Shown here: positions 46,446-57,460 of the stretch, one piece after another
Layout: every line of letters begins with the position of its first letter
Position numbering within the stretch: position 1 is the first letter of the stretch
Source of the DNA: Lates calcarifer
Lineage: Eukaryota; Chordata; Actinopteri; Centropomidae
NCBI RefSeq assembly: GCF_001640805.2
Contig: NC_066848.1
Coordinates: forward strand, 7,765,526-7,829,525
Direction of reading: 5' to 3'
Length of the DNA stretch: 64,000 bases
Translations under genes and position numbers: made by a program
The notes under the pieces: generated by a model
Database searches by the model: none
Seen by the model: the letters and a program-made list of their open reading frames with translations, nothing else
What the model was told of the DNA's origin: nothing

Positions 46446-49064
46446 ATGTACTTAATCACTCCTTTATACTACATCACCAGACTTCCTCCTTTGATCATGT
46501 CACTATCGCTATGCCCATAAGAGGTCGCCTAACAGTAAAACATAACTGTGGGTTCTCATAAGCTGCTGCACAGACGACCTATGGGGTCATTTTTTACAAG
46601 AAGATGGATAGTAATTTTGTCTTTAATTGAACAATTCATTGCTGTAAATGCAGTATTTTCCTCTCTGTTGTTACAAACCATATGCACCATATGGTACACT
46701 ACCATGAGCCGCCTGTCAAATAAATTCCTAATACAACAAACAAATATAGAAGCAAGTCAGAGGAGGCCAGGCAAGATGTTTTTAGAGGGAGAATTATGTC
46801 ATACAGAAATAAATGTTCCACTCCACACAGTCATCCACCCACAAGTTGGAAGCTGTGCTATTTCCATGTCTGTTTTAAATTCAGGCTACATAATTGAGGT
46901 AGGTAAAATGGAGGATGCTCTTTAAATTGGTCATTTACAATACTCTTGCAGACTGGCATTAGAGAAAAGGTGAGCAGGTGAGAGAGGGAGGGAGAGACTG
47001 TGAATAAGAGATAATCAGCACACATGATGTGGTTTTGGTATTAAGAATATTGGCATTATTAACACAGGAACCATCAGTGCAGCTACATGGAGTCTAATGA
47101 ATGCATGCTATAATTCACAAAACTACTCTCAGAATGAAAGAGAGAGAGGAAAGCAGTAATGGAGTGTTTGAGTCAGCATCACTGAAACTAGTTTTAGGTC
47201 AGAGAGTGAGGTGCGGTGAAATTGGGTTACCTCAAAAAGGTTTGATTTAATCAGTGCAAAGTCATACTGTGTTTCAGTGTTATATCTGCATATTTCATGC
47301 ACAGAATGGACCTGATGAAAACAGTTTCTATTTGTCTCACTTTATCTCACCCTCCCTCTCTCCTCTCCTCTTCATTTGCCATATTAGTCCATGCATGTGT
47401 GCACCCACACTGCCTTTCTCCCTAGTGACACCTCAACTCGGCAACAAGTAGCTCACGTGCTTCTCAATACAAAGGCTTCTCACTTAAGAAAGCTGTAGAC
47501 ATACATGAGCATGTAACATGGATAAGACATACGCACTGGTATGGAACTGGTGCGACTAGGGTTCGGGGGTGGGATAAGAGCTCTTTCCTGTTGCAGAGAG
47601 AAGACAGACTCTGAAAATGGAAGCGTAGATTTTCTCTCCTCCTCCTACACAGCCAGCCTAGCTCAGAGGGGCTCCATCTCTCTGAGGCTCTCTGATCTTC
47701 AAGTCACAAAACACCTGCTGCCTGCCTTCAGTCAGGCATGGAGAGGGAAGGAGGAGGGGGGGTGCAGTCAAGCAGCCAAGAGGTTGGGTGTGACAGCGAG
47801 AGGAAGAGGCTTCAGAGGAAATAAAGAGTGCCTGTGTTAGATGATAACATGTAAAACAGGAGTGGAACGTGGTGTAGCAAAGGCGAGGCAATAGCGAGAG
47901 TTCTCGTCGACATCTGCACTTAAGGAATATCAGAGACCTTTTGTCACCTGCAGAATATTTGATGCCTTCAAGAAGGTGCAGGTAGAAATGTGGGATTAGG
48001 TACTCCTCTTTTACAGTGTTACGCTTGACTGACTTTGCCACCAGTTGGTGCTTGGCAAATAAAAACTGCGTGAAAGCTACAGATTCACCCCTGTGGGTTA
48101 TTTGTAGACCTCATGGCCCAGTGATCCATTCCTCTGCTCATCTCTCACTGTGTACTTGTCAGTCTTGTCTCCCCTGAGTCTGTCCCCTTTCCATCTTCAT
48201 CTATCTGCACAGTAGCAGCTTCATCCCTTGCTTTAGCTGAAGGAATATGTAAAGAGCTCCCCCAGGGTATAAAAAAGAACAGTACAAGAGAGTGTGTGTT
48301 TGTGTAGCTTTAATGTGGAGTGGAAGAGAGTCGTGGCTTGACCTAATATTTATTGTTTTGTTTCTAACTGCACTACAGTGAGGCCAAAGATTAATCTCAA
48401 CTGTTTTTTTCCTTCACTGATTCATGTTCTGTGTCCTCTTATTCTTAATCCTCTTTCTCCTGTATACACTATGAACAAATCCCTGATAGCACCAAGTTCT
48501 CCCATGACCTTTCAGCTTTTTTCTCACCATCATCACCCTGATGCCCAGAGCAAGGAGCAAAGCAGAAGTCTGATCCTTAAATCTATAGTAACTGGGCTAT
48601 AGGCCGATGAAATCCAGTAAATATCTCAGCTGCATTTAGCCTCCAACTCTTTCTTCTAATGGTTCAATTACACTGTTACTATATTTTCTGCAGGCGAGAT
48701 AATTAACCCTATATACAATCAGACAGCAGGAAACTGGTGCTAGACATTAATCCAAAGGAAGTCGGTGCAAATAAATGCTTTGCTAAGATTAGTATGAAGA
48801 CATTACCAAGATTTAAAATGGTTTTATTTAAAACTTAAATATTAATTTTGAGGGAGTGCCAACCTATCTATAGTCTAACCTATTCAGTGTTGAGGTAATG
48901 CATTACTGATGTATAGAATTGTAATGACAAATTTCATTTGCATTCTGCTGCTCAAGTGAAATGTGGAGGGAAAATTATTATTGTTGTTTCTTGCTCTGGG
49001 GGACATGAGTTTGTATTCAGTACTTTTTCAGACTTAAAGTAGCTGTGGTTTTACTGGTCTGTAT

Positions 49065-49078
49065 CTGCCCTCTACTGG
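49065..49078 (-). promoter_or_regulatory. Match to CTCF core motif (minus strand)
   Basis: CTGCCCTCTACTGG is the reverse complement of CCAGTAGAGGGCAG, a full match to the CTCF core. A weaker one-mismatch match (CCTGCAGATGGCAG) lies at about 49822 on the plus strand. Confidence 0.35.
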
Positions 49079-52000
49079 CCTCAACAGTTTGGTACAGCCA
49101 ACTGTTTGGCTGCTTTAAAGTCACTGGACACAGCAGGGAACATCACACTGTATTTTAATATAGAGTGCCAGATGCCATTGAATTACTAGGTCAGGTGTAT
49201 GTCAGCTGATAGTTTTGCTTGCTGGAAATGTTAATACTTAACACTTGACATTTGAATTGACAGGTAATGCACTTTATGTTTATGCTCCGTGTCTTCTGAC
49301 TCGAAAATGACATGGAGCCTCTCCTTAAGTCAACTAGTCTTTATTCTTACTCTACAGGCCCCTTTTTATGTGTGTAAAAGGTTGTCCATTAGTGGTCAGA
49401 GGGATGATGGAAAAACCATAATATGTGTACCAGGTGGCAGCCTGACCCTAGAGGCTCACAGACACAAATGCACATACCATATTTCGTCACACACACAGAC
49501 ACAAAGATTTTGCAATCTATATTTTCTTATTCTTAGAACAGCTTTTAATGAATATTCATTAGTATTCAAATTCAAGTGCGCTATAGTTGTATTTCTCTCC
49601 CAGCTGGAAGACGCATGCATCATTAGTTACTTATAATGTTTCGACATCATTAATATCCCTCTCTTCCTCTCTGGTCTTCATCAAAGTTAGAAGCTGGTGT
49701 GTGTATGTGCATGTTTCTGAAGTTTATGAGTTTCTTTTCCCCTGTGCCTACTCTCAGTCCATCTGTTTGCCCTCAGGGCAGATGATTGCTTGTGGAGTTG
49801 TCGTGGTTGTGCAGGTTTTTGCCTGCAGATGGCAGCAGCGTCATGGTGCAGCATTATGTTATGGTTTTATGTATCTGCACCACTAGGCAGCCAATGGCTA
49901 CAGTGCTGGGCTGTTTAATAAAGACGATTCACTATATCTTGTTTGAAATCTAACTGTAGAACCAGTGTATTGCTGCAAAACATTAACAAGGCACAGATAC
50001 AGATAGGTGCGCTCTCGTTCTTTTCTTCAATTTGCTTTTTCTAGTCAGTCTAGGAAATGTCCCTTGACACTGGCAACAATACTAAATGCCATCCTTAAAT
50101 GTAATAGGAAATGAGAAAATGTATGATTCCAGTGTTTTGTTGTTAAATCTGGTTTATTAGATATCATCCAGTTACAGTATGGAATGCTAGAAAAGCTCTT
50201 GTGGTCACTGAGAAAATTTGTGAGTTGGGTTTCAACTTGCGACATTAAAATACATGGCACGTGTACTGAACCATAGCAATGGACTTTTTCAAGAAGTGAG
50301 TTTAGCTTTGACCTGGAGTCTCAACATATATCATGGTCAATTAGTACATTAATGGACTGGAAACTTTGTTGCTAATAAAGATTCTGTCTACTGCTAACAA
50401 AGATTCTAACTGTATGCATATGTGGAAAGATTGTATGCTGCTGTGATGCCGGTGTTTCTTGGATGCCTCAGACAAATTTCTCCTAAGGGAGACAATAAAA
50501 GCTAATACTAATTCTAATATAATGAATCACACAGTGTCCAGCAGCATTGCACTGAAGTCTTGCCCTTTTAGATCATACCCAAATTCGCTTAATCTGGTGT
50601 ATCTGATGTAAATTTTCAATTATAGATTAAAGCTTATGCTTCACATATGTGTTTATGTTGGTCCTTGTACTTCACTGTGGAGTGTAATTCTGCATTCAAT
50701 CGTATTTTAGAGTTGTTGAGAGGGAGAAGAGAACGCAGAGGGTATAAATAAACAGGTAAACTGTAGGACACACACTCCATAAGCAGAAAACATCCATCAC
50801 CATGGATATGGATAACTGCATTGCTCATTCAGCTGTTGAGTTACCCCATATGATTTATAACTGTAAATATTTAACATCCTCCAAGCAATATGCATGTAAC
50901 GTTTGTTTTAATTGAATGATGTGTGCATATGGGTGTTAGACGAAGCAAATACGTTTGTAACTAACTGATATTCTGTGACTTATGTCTGAGGCTATCATAG
51001 AAAGGTAGTGTTAGGAAAGTATAACAATGGTTTATGACCTAAATACTGTATCAGATGGAAAAAGACATCAAAAAGACAGAAAGATTTCAAACATTTCTAT
51101 AGTGGTGTGAATACAGCTTAAGTCAGCACAGGTGTGGGTTTGCTGTTCAAGAGCTTTATAGTTCATTTCCAATCCACACTAGCTGGTTTATTACAGCCTT
51201 TAACAGGACTAACCTCTCCAAGCAAATGTACAAACAGAGCAGCAGTGGATGGGGAAACGAGCCAGAATGTTTATCTGTCTCAGCTCTGTGAAAACTTATT
51301 TTCATTTCTGTTTGTATTTAAGACTCAACCTCACATCCCTGAAGACAAGTGTTTCTACCTGTCCCTCCTTCTCATTCCTCCCGCTCTCTCTCTACTCTCT
51401 CCTCTGTCTCTCTTTCTCCTCTCTCTTTTCCTTCCCTCCTCAGGCACATGTTCTCAGTGAATAGAGTGTTGAGTGGGTTTCACCAGCTGGTGCCTTTGCC
51501 TGCCACATAAATAGTGTTAAAAACAAATCTGTATGTGTGTGTGCATGCGTATGTGTGCCTGTCTTTGCCAGATCCTTGAGTGGAGTGTCAGTGTCACATC
51601 TGCCCTCCAACATTCCTCTGTGTCTTTGTGTTCATATGGCAGCCTACACAGACTGCTTCGCTCTTTCCAAATCTGACGAGAATCGTTATGTTGTCCCTAT
51701 TAACACACTCACTGAGCCACACAAACTCTGTCTTTCAGAACATTTTCTCTCATTCAGTTCAAGTCTTAATACACTAATAAATGTTAGAATTGAGTTTAGA
51801 AACAAAACAGGCAAAGAGAAGAGGGAAGCAGGTGAGGTTAATCAGATAGTTGGTTAGATCTATAGATTTATCCCTCTCTTGACCTGCCAAAAAAGGCCAG
51901 ATCCAGCTGCTCGATGATGTTTCTGACAGTCTCTTGATGGTCAGGGCAGGTTAGGTCTCTATCCTAATGATGGATCCAATCACTCCGACAGCTTGCAGAT

Positions 52001-53411
52001 CTGGGGCTTCTCTGACAGGTCAGTGGTGCAGCAAGTCTGCCTACTTCTTAACTCATCTTTCTTCTTCTCTTTTTGACCTCTCTCTCTGTCTGCCAGGATA
52101 TTCCTCCTCCCTGTCTGCCACCCTGTCTGTCCATTTTTATGTTTTGGTTTTTTATCACTTTGCTGACATTTTAAGACTGACACTATTTTTACTCCTTGCA
52201 TGAAAACACAATTAAGAGCTGCTGGCATTTGATTGAAGTCTCTATTAACATGTCAGTACTAAATACAGAAGGTTCTGTCAGCTGATAATTGCTGCTAAAA
52301 GGGTCTGCTGTGTGAGGTGTTGTGTTCTTTGTTTGTGTTTCCTGGTAATAATCGCTAATGGACAGCAGCCTGGATTTGGCTCTGCTAGGTTCACTCCCTG
52401 GACATCTTGGTGGTAGTGACTCAGACTCCTGGATGGAAACATTTGAAAAAAAAAACATGCACAAACACACACAAATGCACAAACACACTCTGAGAACAGG
52501 CAGCTGAGTCTTGGCTCAAATCCTGGGCATGTGTCACAGTGTTTAAAACAACAACACATGCAGAGCTCTCGTTCTGGAGCGGCCACACCCTTTCCTCCAC
52601 TTCTCCTTATCGCCTCTTTTATACCCTCTGTAGAAAATCTTTATTTCCCTGCTGGGTAACAGTCACCTAATCTTGACAATGTGTGATTTCTACCACTGCT
52701 TCTTACTATTTCTGTTTGTCCTGTCTGGTTAGTTCACCTGATGGTGCCTCAGTGTTGCAGACAAGCCTCTCTACATCCTCCGTAAACCTGTCGGATATCT
52801 GCAGAGGGTCTGACATGCTCTACCTCAGCCACATGTCAGAGCTGGAGGTAAAAGAGTTTGGACTATGTAAAGCTATTCTGGAAAAAAAGACAGATCCTTG
52901 AGTGACAGCTAACGCTTTGACAGAAGCCATGGTGACTTCAAGTCTGAGTCAGATTCATGGTCCAAAGCCTGACAGATTCACACTCAAATATAGGGCAGTT
53001 AATCCTGATCTGATCCCAAGTATTTCTTATATGATCTTTATCCTTTCAAAGTCTTTTTCATCCCACATGTTCTTAGGTGCCTTGGCTCAGAATCGAAGGA
53101 TTCAAAAGCCCATTTGTGTTTCTTGGTTATGTCAGGGCTCTTTATTCTGTCTGGCCATGTTGCATCGACTCTTAAGACTCCAGAACAGCTTGCTGTCAAA
53201 CAATCACCTGTACTTTGACCCCCCTCTGTGACTTCTAAATGAGAATGAGAGCACAGCCTGTTGGAAGAGAGTGAGGGTGTTTAGAGGAAGCATCTGCCTG
53301 ACGTTTGATTGATTTTCTCTCTGACCTGAAGGACAGACAGGTGTGTATGCGCATGTAAGCGTGTGTGCGCGTCCACCACTTAGACCACCAGAAAAATCCA
53401 TGGGGTCTGGG

Positions 53412-53425
53412 GTTGCCGTGGTAAC
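53412..53425. promoter_or_regulatory. RFX X-box-like palindrome
   Basis: GTTGCCGTGGTAAC is two perfect half-sites (GTTGCC, GGTAAC) with a 2-bp spacer, the X-box bound by RFX factors. No gene start is visible nearby, so an enhancer role or chance is possible. Confidence 0.4.
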
Positions 53426-54309
53426 GGTAATCACTTTTAATTCAGCATCAGGGAGACAGAGAGAGGATAAAGGTGGAGTAGCAGCAGTTTAGTAGGGTAA
53501 TGTGGGAGGTGTAGAGGGAAAAACAATAAAAAGTGTCAACAGGGAAAACAAGGTGAGTGTGTTTCCTTGTTTAGTGACTCTGCAAGTGTTGACACTGAGT
53601 GAGACGGAGAGAGGAGGCAGAATGATAAGGATGAAGACAGAAGGGCTTTACATAAGTACCTTTCTTTCTCAGTCCCAAAGGATTTAAAAGCTCCTCCTCT
53701 CTTTTCCCCTCTTCCTCTCTTCTCCTCCTCCTCTGCTAGCAGATAATAATCTGTAATCACTGACTGCTGGTAAGGGCTGGTATTTGTCCAACAACCTCTT
53801 TCTCCTGTCAAGTCTTTTCTCTCTTTTTAAATTTCACCACACTAGAGAAAGGAGGGAAAGATATTAATTATACATTCCCCTTTTTGCCCCATCTCCACCT
53901 CCCTATCTGTCTCTCCGTGTACCTTCACTTTTCCTTTTTGCTTCTCCTCTCCACCATCCTTTTCCTCTCTGTGTTATGAATACCATTAATGAGCAAGCAA
54001 AAGACAGACAGACAGAAAGACAGAGAAGGACAGTGTATGATGCTAATTAATGGGTTTGCTTTGTTTCCTCTGTCACTTTGCTCAACCTCCTGCTGGCTCA
54101 AACACACACAGACACGTAGACACACTCTCAGAAGCTGTCTTCTTTATGAGTCGCGAGTGGAGGAAAAATAGAAAAAAAAAAAAAAACACCAACAAGATGT
54201 GTGGAGTGTGCAGCTAGAGAAAAACCACCACCTGCCACTCAAGCCAGCCTCCTCGTAGTATACTGCTCACACACACATGCACATACACACACTCGCTCTC
54301 ACAAGAGCT

Positions 54310-54554
54310 TTGGTCCGTAATTTTCCGCCACACTCCGCTCCCAGCCAATGAGAGGCCAGAACTGAGCTTCTCAAAACGTGAGGGGGAGGAGACAGAGCAT
54401 GGCTGGCTGATTGACAGACAGCGCCCTACAGGTGGAGAGAAGAACGGAGAGAAAGAGAGAGGGGGGAGGAACGACAGAGAGAGGAAGGAGAAGGGGTGAG
54501 TGAGGAGGAGAAGAGAGGCAGCGGCAATCAGACTATCCATATACATACACATAC

Positions 54555-54600
<46 letters not shown>

Positions 54601-54712
54601 ACAGTGCTCTGTTCCTCCCCTCCTACCTTGGAAGCTTGCTTCTCCCGGCAGACTAGCTGACTAACACCACCATCACTGTCATCACCTCCACTTCCACCAC
54701 AGCTGCACCAAG
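54310..54712 (+). promoter_or_regulatory. Probable promoter/5' UTR of first exon B
   Basis: A CCAAT box (AGCCAATGAGAG, about 54342), GC-rich sequence (TTTCCGCCACACTCCGCTCCC), an exact PBX/MEIS composite site (TGATTGACAG at 54408-54417), a purine-rich stretch, a (CA)n tract (about 54535-54602) and then sequence leading to an ATG with A at -3. An in-frame TAA at 54662-54664 precedes the ATG, fitting a 5' UTR. A caveat is that CTGACTAAC followed by pyrimidine-rich sequence and CCACAG at 54702 also resembles a branch point and acceptor. Confidence 0.45.
54535..54602. repeat. (CA)n microsatellite with TA interruptions
   Basis: CATACACATACACACACATA leads into about 18 uninterrupted CA units, inside the presumed 5' UTR or promoter of exon B. 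Confidence 0.95.
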
Positions 54713-54800
54713 ATGAGCCAGTGCAGAAAAAGGTGCAAGAGGCAGCTCACCAAGGTGGCTCGCTATTTCTACCGCTTCCTCATGGGAACGCTCACCCAAG
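54713..54800 (+). CDS. Probable first coding exon B (29 codons, phase 1)
   Basis: An ATG (AAGATGA, A at -3, in-frame stop upstream) opens an 88-nt coding segment ending at a GT donor (CCAAG|GTAGGC, donor at 54801). The peptide begins MSQCRKRCKRQLTK, continues VARYFYRFLMGTLTQ and ends with the first base (G) of a split codon. The Cys residues at 4 and 8 lie among Arg/Lys, followed by an aromatic/basic stretch. That pattern would suit palmitoylation and membrane association, which is inference only. The end phase and strand equal those of exon A, so the two can join the same downstream exon. It could also be an internal exon starting at 54703, after CCACCACAG. I do not recognise the gene. Confidence 0.55.
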
Positions 54801-56908
54801 GTAGGCACAAAAACTTCCACACCTAGAGGTTTGGCAGTGGCTTTCATGAGTAAAGAAGCAAAGTGGAGATGGTCTCAACTAGAGTTTGCTGTGTATTCAG
54901 CAGAGGTGTTCAGCTCCTGGCGTGGTCTCTGATCTTTGCTGATAGTTTCTGTCATTGGTCCATCAATTCAGTGTCCTGTGTCTGTGGCTCAGTTAGCTTT
55001 CTGTCTCGATGATGGCAGGGTAGATGTACTCCTCATTTGCACAGATCCAAAACATGTATATTATTTCAAAGAGCGTGAGTGGACTTGTAGGGTTTGCATT
55101 TGTGTGTATCCATGGTGTGCATCTGTGTGTGTACACAGTATGTATGAGTGCTTTGTTTCATCTCCATACAGGGAGACCATACAAAGCTTAGACATCAAAC
55201 AGGCTGAAGACTGTAGTTACTATTCTCTGCATAATGTTTGTTCATATGTACTGCATATACATATATAAGTATGTATGCTTGTGGGCATATGTTTTTTCCA
55301 CTTTTCTTGATTCTGATGCATAATAAACAATCAATAATCAGTATGCACAGTGAGAATTACAAAGCAGTTGGGGATGAACTCACTCTTTCCCTCTTTCTAT
55401 CTGCCTTTTGACTCTCTCCCTCCCTCCACAGCCTTCACTGTCCTTCTCTCTCCTCCTCTTCCCTCTCTAGCAGTCAAACAGATTGCCCTCTGGAAGCCTG
55501 TGGCATTCCACCTCCATTGAGAAACTCTCAGTGGGAGAAAGCCTCACACAGCCTTTTATCCAGCCCTTCAGCCAGCTCCCAGTGTGACATCAACTCACCA
55601 TCCACATCCCCATCCCCATCCTTGTCTCCTCCCAGCTCTCTGTACAGTTGCACACAACTTTATAATGCTAATCTGTGCACTGAGATTAGAACAAAGTTCC
55701 TTAAACTTTAAAAATCTTTTCTTGATTCTTAAGGTCTTATTTCTTTTATGTCCTCACACTCTTTGTCCTGCTGAGATTAGTGTTGGCTGAATAAAGTGTC
55801 CTTTGGCAGAAACACCTTCTATAACATTGCCTATTGACAGCCCGCTGCTAAGCTTTACACCCATTTTCCTTTTTTTTTCTTGTGAGTGATATTGAGCAGC
55901 AGCTCACATTGCCTTGGGGAAGACAAAGTAGGGTGGTTCTATTGAATCCCAGCAGTTGATCCTCAAAGGTGGAGATAAAATGGTGTTTAGATGACCTTGT
56001 CAATAGCGCAGTGTCTGAATGCTAATTTGACATCTGTGCCACTCATTTCCACCTCTGCTTTTCTCCTCGTTATCTCCTTAGACCTTGACATCTGCAGAGC
56101 TTCACCTTCGTGCTCTGAAAACAGCATTTGGACTTGCATGCATGTGTGGAGAGGCATGAACACACACACACACACACGTTACAACACATGTATGAACACT
56201 GTCCAAAACAATAACAGTGGTTTTGATACTCAATTCAGTTACTTGTCAGGCAGATAGTTTTAGAACATTTTACTCTTAGTAAATAAATGTGTGATCAGTT
56301 ACCGCATTAAAACAGTTGAACTCAAGTATTAAAACTTTTAAAATTCAAACAGTCAAACTTCAGATGCAATAGTGCAATGCTGATGTACATTTTAAAATAA
56401 TATTGCAATATATTAATGAAGTATTGGTAAAATGAATGGACTTAAATAAAAGTCGAACCAGTGGGCTAGGCACTGAGTCACTGAGACAATGGTTTGGAAG
56501 TTGGAAAGTACTGATAAATGGACTATCACATCATTGGTTTGGATGTTTTCATGGGATTTGTTGACAATAAGAAAAGTACCGAACATCAGCTTGGTCCTTT
56601 TAAGCAAAAAACTTTGGTACATCATTTAACATTAACTTTGGAGATTATTGTTTCATTGAGCAGTGAAGCGTAGATGTACATTTTTTTAAATCTATCCATA
56701 ACTGATTTATGAATTGACTTTGATTGGGCTAATTTGCTAATTTATGCCCATTAAAATGTATGAAAGAGTTGGACTAATTGTAATAATTGATGTTCCCGAC
56801 ATCTGCTGGGTGCCTCATGCATATGCACACAGAGACCAACATGCACACACATCTGTAAAGTCTGATGAGAAAATAGAAACATTGGTAAGTAACAGAGTTT
56901 GACTTCAT

Positions 56909-56940
56909 GCACTGAGTAGTCATGCAAAACTACTCAGTGC
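56909..56940. repeat. Perfect inverted repeat, 12-bp arms
   Basis: GCACTGAGTAGT (56909-56920) and ACTACTCAGTGC (56929-56940) are exact reverse complements around an 8-nt CATGCAAA loop. They are not microsatellite-derived. Confidence 0.85.
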
Positions 56941-57436
56941 TCAGACAACTAACAAACAACTACAGTTTCAAAGCCCCTTCACCAGCAAAACATTATGTGG
57001 GTATGTGTGTGTGTACATACATACACATCCGTAAGTTTACCCAGAATGGAGTTACCATGACTACTGGCTCCTGCATGTCTGTTCCATTGGGAGAGCAAGA
57101 GAAAGAGAGCGATGTCTGCTTCAGTGCAATGGGAGCCAGTGAGGGCTGAACTGTATAATGGCTGTGCTACATAGGGATTTCATCAAGGCCATTCAGAGTT
57201 TGGTATTTGAGTGTTGTGGCATTTTTGGCGGTGCAGAGGTGCAGAGGGAGCTGCCATTTAAGCCAGACATGGAGAGACAGAATTCACTCTGCCGTCAAAC
57301 TGTGTACGAACAGTGATTTAACCTATGTGAAAGAGGACACAGGACATTAAAAAGCCCCAGGTTAATTGGTGTTTTCATCCCACTTCATTGGGTAAACTCA
57401 GTAGACCATGTTTGAAAAATTCTTCCAGTTTTTCTT

Positions 57437-57460
57437 CCCCCCCACCCCCCCACCCCACCC
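57437..57460 (-). other. G-quadruplex motif on the minus strand
   Basis: On the minus strand the tract reads as four G runs (3, 4, 7 and 7) separated by single T, the most stable class of quadruplex-forming motif. On the plus strand it is C7-A-C7-A-C4-A-C3. Confidence 0.75.

Larger units (their letters stand above)
46450..54300. other. Non-coding stretch
   Basis: No coding exon was supported. It contains pyrimidine-rich tracts (for example 51360-51440, 53690-53730), a reverse-strand CTCF-core match at 49065-49078, an exact RFX X-box-like site at 53412-53425 and an A-run near 54172. Open frames follow low-complexity sequence. Confidence 0.5.

Noticed and set aside
54214..54594. 126-residue minus-strand frame near exon B
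   Set aside because: It begins inside (CA)n read as Cys-Val repeats and runs against the promoter-like region; it is an artefact.
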